Below, one piece after another: positions 7,115 through 10,237 of a stretch of 10,237 nucleotides of DNA. The notes below the pieces were generated by a model, which saw only the letters and a program-made list of their open reading frames with translations, was not told the origin of the DNA and searched no databases. The stretch is from Cephalothrix spiralis (taxonomy: Eukaryota; Nemertea; Palaeonemertea; Archinemertea; Cephalotrichidae): the NCBI GenBank assembly GCA_032353305.1, contig JAUCNG010413802.1, forward strand, positions 1-10,237, read 5' to 3'. The translations under genes were made by a program, and so were the position numbers. Positions within the stretch are counted from its first letter, which is position 1. Each line of letters starts with the position of its first letter.

Positions 7115-7832
7115 TGTGCAGTAGTTAAGAATTTTCGTGAGTTTTTTCGCAACTTCTTTAGCGGCACATGTTTTTGAAGCAACAATGAATCTAAACTTGA
7201 CTGGATTCTTATGCATTTTGATAGTTGCATGAATATTTGGCAAAGATTCATTGTTCGAATTTACAGTACACTTCAGTATTTTGCTTTCCTCCATTTGTTG
7301 TTTTATTATCGTGTCCTTGTCTTCATTTGGTCTTTCATAAGTTGGACTTTTAACTTCTTCCATTATCTTCATGATGTAGTACTTTTTACAAATAAATCCA
7401 ATATTATTTGCTGCTTTATCGATTGGTACTATTGCAAACTTTTCCTGTAGAAGTTTCAGTTCATTCTTGGCATCCATATCTTGTAATATCTTCTTTCTCT
7501 GTTTCCTAGTATTACCATTTCTCAGTTTATCAATATCTAACTCTATAAGTTCCTTGATTCTGTTTTTCCACACATAAAGTAGGTGTTTAGGTTTTTTCTT
7601 TTTCTTACTCCAATTATTGATAAAGGCATCAATATATTTCTTTCTTGGCTATAGTAAAATTAGTGCTATTCCTTTCCCTAAAAGTTAGGCCCCTTGAAAA
7701 AAGCGTTTTAAGTTTCTTGTTCTTTATCAAGTTCAGGTTTCCAGAAATAACATGGTTATGATGAGTATCTTTGAACTGGCTGTTGTCACAATCACAAACG
7801 ACACAACGGACGGACAGGAAAGACGATGACAA
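7115..7832 (-). pseudogene. Penelope-like element ORF: N-terminal region and start of RT, frameshifted and 3'-truncated
   Basis: On the minus strand, 7832-7629 reads a Cys-rich segment (CVVCDCDNSQF) then HNHVISGNLNLIKNKKL and LFSRGLTFRE, which I recognise as the N-terminal part of Penelope-like (PLE) polyproteins. The sense moves by one base near 7645 into the frame running to 7115: VWKNRIKELIELDIDKL, FAIVPIDKAANNIGF, LPNIHATIKMHKNP and KFRFIVASKTC. These match the entry to PLE reverse transcriptase. No ATG opens the first frame (TTG at its left end). PLE similarity stops at about 7115-7127, before the catalytic YxDD, and the frame then runs into unrelated G-rich repeat. The GIY-YIG endonuclease end is absent. 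The copy is dead; assignment to PLE is from memory of motifs. Confidence 0.75.
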
Positions 7833-7840
7833 TACCCTTT

Positions 7841-7870
7841 AGGAAATTTTTCCCGAGGGGTAAAAATCCT
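7841..7870. repeat. Small imperfect palindrome in the Penelope leader
   Basis: AGGAAATTTTTCCCGAGGGG followed by TAAAAATCCT folds as an imperfect hairpin (ATTTTT/AAAAAT plus CCC/GGG pairs) around a GA turn. It lies between the hammerhead-like core and the first Penelope coding frame on the minus strand. It could be an RNA structure in the leader; no function is claimed. Confidence 0.35.
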
Positions 7871-7892
7871 TTGATTATATTATAAAAAACTT

Positions 7893-7926
7893 GACGTTTC
7901 GATCCTTACCTAATGATCATCTTCAG
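7893..7926 (-). ncRNA. Hammerhead-ribozyme-like core in the Penelope 5' region
   Basis: Minus-strand order is CTGAAGA (7926-7920, fits CUGANGA), then a TGATC...GGATC segment that can form helix II through GATC/GATC pairing, then GAAAC and GTC (7900-7893). This is the order of a type I hammerhead: CUGANGA, helix II, GAAA, helix III, GUC. Penelope-like elements are known to carry hammerheads in their pLTRs, and this lies about 60 bases upstream of the PLE frame in the same orientation. The caveat is helix III: GAAACGTC leaves no loop, so a single molecule could not close it; a dimeric arrangement or a decayed motif is possible. Helix I pairing is weak (TTT with AAG). Confidence 0.45.
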
Positions 7927-7930
7927 AAAA

Positions 7931-8160
7931 GTACAAAATTAATTAATAAAAGACAACATGCGGTAGGTCATTAAGCCAACAATAATATCTAGACATAACA
8001 TCACAAAAGAATTGAGCGGGAGAAATTAACCTTGACATTGTTTTTACACTTATGTCAAGGTTAATTTCTCCCGCTCAATTTTTTAGTGATGTTATGTCTA
8101 GATATTATTGTTGGCTTAATGACCTACCGCATGTTGTCTTTAATTAATTAATTTGTGTAC
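7931..8160. repeat. Near-perfect 108-bp-arm palindrome at the 5' side of the Penelope element
   Basis: The left arm 7931-8038 and right arm 8052-8160 are nearly complementary (for example GACAACATGCGGTAGGTCAT with its inverse, and GAGCGGGAGAAATTAACC with its inverse), separated by a 13-base loop TGTTTTTACACTT. Only a handful of mismatches and single-base indels are visible, so it is young or corrected. Both outer ends stop at GTAC, directly next to the hammerhead-like core on the left. It is best read as two head-to-head copies of the Penelope pLTR leader; the right copy ends just where the ribozyme motif would begin. Confidence 0.85.
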
Positions 8161-8165
8161 GTTTT

Positions 8166-9233
8166 AATTAACATTTTGACATCAGACTAGATAACAATAT
8201 GATCACCAAAAATGCATACGGGCATTTCCACGCGAACGTGGACAAACTCTGAAAATGCTTTTTCGAAAATATTTCGTTGTCATTATGATACATTCTTAGT
8301 TTTATAGTTCTATGATATGGACGTCCTCGAGACAAATATTATGATATACTATTATCATGAAAAATGTCTAAATTAATCGAGTTACGAGAAAAAAAGTGCG
8401 TTTTAGTCAAATTTTCAGCCATTTTTGCCTGTTTTTCAAGGGTCATTTGCTAAAAGGCAGTAAAGCATATGCTGGTCAAATATGGTATACATTACGCAGG
8501 TGATGTAATGGAAATGTTAAAACCTATAAATCAATAAAATATGTCAATGTTGCAATGTAAAAAAGTTGGGGTAGAATTGACTTCATGTTCACCATGTTGA
8601 TGTTTATAACAGCAAACTTTATCCCAAAGGAACTTTCTGTGATGTCAAATTTAACACCTGAATTGACTTTTAGGTTATTTAAGATTTCAAAATTTTTGGC
8701 ACATTCTATCAACTTTTAGTATTGACTGACCCCCCCCCCCCCCCCCCCGGGGTCATTTTCTAGCTAGATTCACCATGAAACTGTTTTGTATCTGGGTTTT
8801 TGTAATCTAGGGTTATTATTCGATATTGTTTCCGATTATTGAATATTCATTTTATTTTCTAGGTAAGATTTACCATTAAAACTTGTCAAGAATTTCCGTG
8901 TCCTTTTTTTGTAACGTTCATAACGGAACTTCAACCATATAATGCAACCTTTGAAACTTTGATTTATTCACTCTTTAGTATGCAGGCCTTTACTCCGATA
9001 TAGCAACTAGTGTTAAAGAAAGATTGCAAATTATTTTCGACATTTAACAAATACAGAGAAGTCGAATACCCGAAATGACTGGGACACAACTGCCATTTAG
9101 TCTGAGCTTGTGAATATCTACCCTGAATGGCAAGGGTTGGTACGCGGCGCACTCTGCTACCCCATACCTAACCGATCTAGTCCTAATAACCAGTCTATCG
9201 GTCCTCTTGCATATATCACAATCATCATTCAAA
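8166..9233. other. No supported gene; AT-rich spacer with a small hairpin and a C19-G4 tract
   Basis: Only short open frames occur, all without recognisable motifs. Noted structure: a perfect 5-bp hairpin CCACG-CGAA-CGTGG at 8228-8241 and an uninterrupted run of 19 C at 8730-8748 followed by GGGG, framed as TGACC...GGTCA. The rest is unremarkable AT-rich DNA. A minus frame at 8524-8712 looks protein-like in composition but has no family I recognise. Confidence 0.5.
8730..8752. repeat. C19-G4 homopolymer tract
   Basis: Nineteen consecutive C are followed by four G, flanked by TGA and TCA so the ends are inverted (TGACCCC and GGGGTCA). The length of a run like this is commonly misread in sequencing and assembly. 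The C run would form a G-tract on the minus strand. Confidence 0.85.
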
Positions 9234-9269
9234 ATGGCGGAAATTGGGTTCCGATACTCCAAAAGTTGA

Positions 9270-9846
9270 TAAATGTCTACCAAAACTAGACACTCTTAAA
9301 AGATTAGGGGGGGGGGTGTGAACTACTAAATTCATTCTTAATTGATTCATTCTTTCTAGTTCTTTGTTCGAAATTGATTTATGCATGTAGATGATTTCTA
9401 AAATATTGAATACGTTTTATTTTGTAAGAAACTATGGGTCTTTCTGCGGTTTCTAATATCTGGTAAATATACAAAAAAAATCGTCAAGTAGACACCTAAG
9501 AGACGTAAATAACATTTAATAGGATAATTGCATCGCTTAAGGGTCCCGTTAAAAGGGTCGCAAGTCAAAATTCAAAATGCTGTCTTCTAACTTAAAACAC
9601 TGTAGAACCAAATCGACTTAAGACTATATGTTTAACAAGAATATTTTCTAATGAACTGTGGTAGAATTATCGACTGATATCAATAACTTCATTTCGGAAA
9701 ATTACACCCTATGTTACATTTTCGCGTGTCGCGACACATCTAGAGTAAATAATAGCGGTAAAAATTGTTTGATAACCCTTCTATTTACCACTAATAATAA
9801 TAATCGTAGTCACACTCCATTTAATGTTACGGGTTTTCTTTTCCAG
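9270..9846. other. No supported gene; AT-rich region with a G10 run, ending in a splice acceptor
   Basis: The stretch is AT-rich without motifs beyond a run of ten G at 9307-9316. Its right end has a long pyrimidine tract and TTTTCCAG at 9839-9846, a good 3' splice site. It may therefore be intron or 5' flank of the gene whose small exon follows. Confidence 0.4.
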
Positions 9847-9894
9847 CAATGACGGAAGAATGTAAAAAACGGTTGAAAAGTTATAAACGGAAAA
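9847..9894 (+). CDS. Candidate first coding exon of another gene (partial)
   Basis: A 48-base block is bounded by a strong acceptor (CTTTTCCAG, ending 9846) and a consensus donor AAAA|GTAAGT at 9895. An ATG two bases inside (9849) opens a 15-codon basic frame, MTEECKKRLKSYKRK, ending in phase 1. It is incompatible with phase-0 splicing from the exon ending near 5882, because it meets a stop at once, so it probably starts a separate gene whose remaining exons lie to the right. Phase 1 is what the recombinase-like exon at 3619 requires from its missing first exon, so it could be the first exon of a related copy; that is a guess. Confidence 0.4.
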
Positions 9895-10033
9895 GTAAGT
9901 GATGTGTGATGTCGAATATGTGTGCACAAAAACTATTTTATAATTTTTACCATGCTCACTTTTTTCTATGTCTTACTCGTTACTGATTTAATGCGTAACT
10001 TTTTTATTGAATTACCATTTTCACTAGGCACTA

Positions 10034-10067
10034 CATCCTCGTTCACATGGTATTATCATATTTCATA
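10034..10067 (+). repeat. Inverted copy of the Gypsy leader segment
   Basis: CATCCTCGTTCACATGGTAT and the bases that follow match the minus strand of 1701-1736 (CATCCTCGTTCCCATGGTAT...), with about two substitutions and a small indel over roughly 34 bases. Sequence beyond each side does not obviously match. It could be a scrap of a related retroelement in opposite orientation, or a short dispersed repeat caught in the leader. Confidence 0.65.
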
Positions 10068-10182
10068 TCATAATGGCCGAGCAGTATGAAAATATGTAAT
10101 ACTGCATGACACAGTGACACACACTGATAAGAGGGGATGTAGGCACTATAGTCTCATACCATATGGTCAATTCCACGCGTCC

Positions 10183-10196
10183 CGTACGTACGTACG
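10183..10196. repeat. Short CGTA tandem
   Basis: CGTACGTACGTACG is a small self-complementary tandem of CGTA. It is CpG-containing in an AT-rich setting; no function is suggested. Confidence 0.7.
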
Positions 10197-10237
10197 ACAC
10201 GTTTTCTTGTATTTAAAACCGGACTATTACAGGACTA

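Larger units (their letters stand above)
9901..10237. other. Right-hand flank: likely intron, with short repeats
   Basis: No reading frame is supported. If the exon at 9847 is real this is the start of its intron. It contains the inverted match to the Gypsy leader (10034-10067), a 7-bp hairpin GCAGTAT/ATACTGC at 10081-10105, and a CGTA tandem at 10183-10196. Confidence 0.4.

Noticed and set aside
6539-7128. Several overlapping frames on both strands with similar FFKKIRKMFF / FLIFLKNP residues
   Set aside because: They read the two arms of the inverted repeat at 6751-6936 and the G-rich hairpin; identical low-complexity residues on both strands are a palindrome effect, not protein similarity.
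7211-7450. 79-codon plus-strand frame
   Set aside because: Complement of the Penelope-like coding frame; aromatic-rich content is a shadow.
8524-8712. 62-codon minus frame with protein-like composition
   Set aside because: No motif, no splice borders and no similarity I recognise; not enough to call a gene.
9234-9269. ATG in a good context (AAAATGGCGG) opening an 11-codon frame, possible first exon
   Set aside because: It stops at once and has no donor site that would join it in phase to the exon at 9847; kept only as a possible non-coding leader.
9044-9283. 79-codon minus frame rich in Arg and Cys
   Set aside because: No recognisable domain, no start context and no neighbouring splice signals; a frame of this length is expected by chance.
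9847-9894. Reading this block as the third exon of the recombinase-like gene
   Set aside because: Splicing from 5882 (phase 0) gives CAA then a TGA stop; splicing from the other donor-like sites in the acidic exon (5815, 5836) also reaches a stop within the block.
1-10237. tRNA, rRNA, CRISPR or bacterial operon features
   Set aside because: No tRNA B-box-like GGTTCGAATCC with a matching A-box, no repeat-spacer pattern and no ribosomal RNA sequence was seen; gene structure is eukaryotic.

Overview
The window looks like AT-rich nuclear DNA of an animal, most plausibly a marine invertebrate such as a mollusc. The evidence is a spliced gene with GT-AG borders, a decayed Ty3/Gypsy retrotransposon, a decayed Penelope-like retroelement and many foldback and tandem repeats. 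There are no bacterial operons, ribosome-binding sites or CRISPR arrays. The taxon is an inference; nothing here fixes the species.

Layout. 1-1771 (minus) is the 5' internal half of a Ty3/Gypsy element: candidate primer-binding site, gag, two CCHC knuckles, aspartic protease and the start of reverse transcriptase. It is broken by several frameshifts and has an altered protease active site. 1868-2990 is a nested foldback repeat field with long inverted arms, duplicated blocks and four perfect TGACGTCA octamers. 2990-3618 shows no gene. 3619-5373 and 5716-5891 (plus) are two exons of the one clear, intact gene. It encodes a protein with two N-terminal zinc fingers and a C-terminal tyrosine-recombinase-like (phage integrase fold) domain, followed across a 342-bp intron by an acidic tail. 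Its first coding exon is not visible.

6166-6780 holds tandem units of about 152 bp carrying E-box and nuclear-receptor-like motifs. 6751-6962 holds a long inverted repeat and a G-rich hairpin. 7115-8160 (minus) is a Penelope-like element: an N-terminal region and the start of RT, a hammerhead-like core upstream, and a near-perfect 108-bp-arm palindrome at its 5' side. 8166-9846 is largely featureless with long C and G runs. 9847-9894 looks like a small first coding exon of another gene running out of the window. 10034-10067 repeats, inverted, a segment of the Gypsy leader at 1701-1736.

The genes do not form a pathway. The main interest is an intact, intron-bearing recombinase-like gene among dead retroelements, and the Penelope 5' structure in which a palindrome abuts a hammerhead-like motif.
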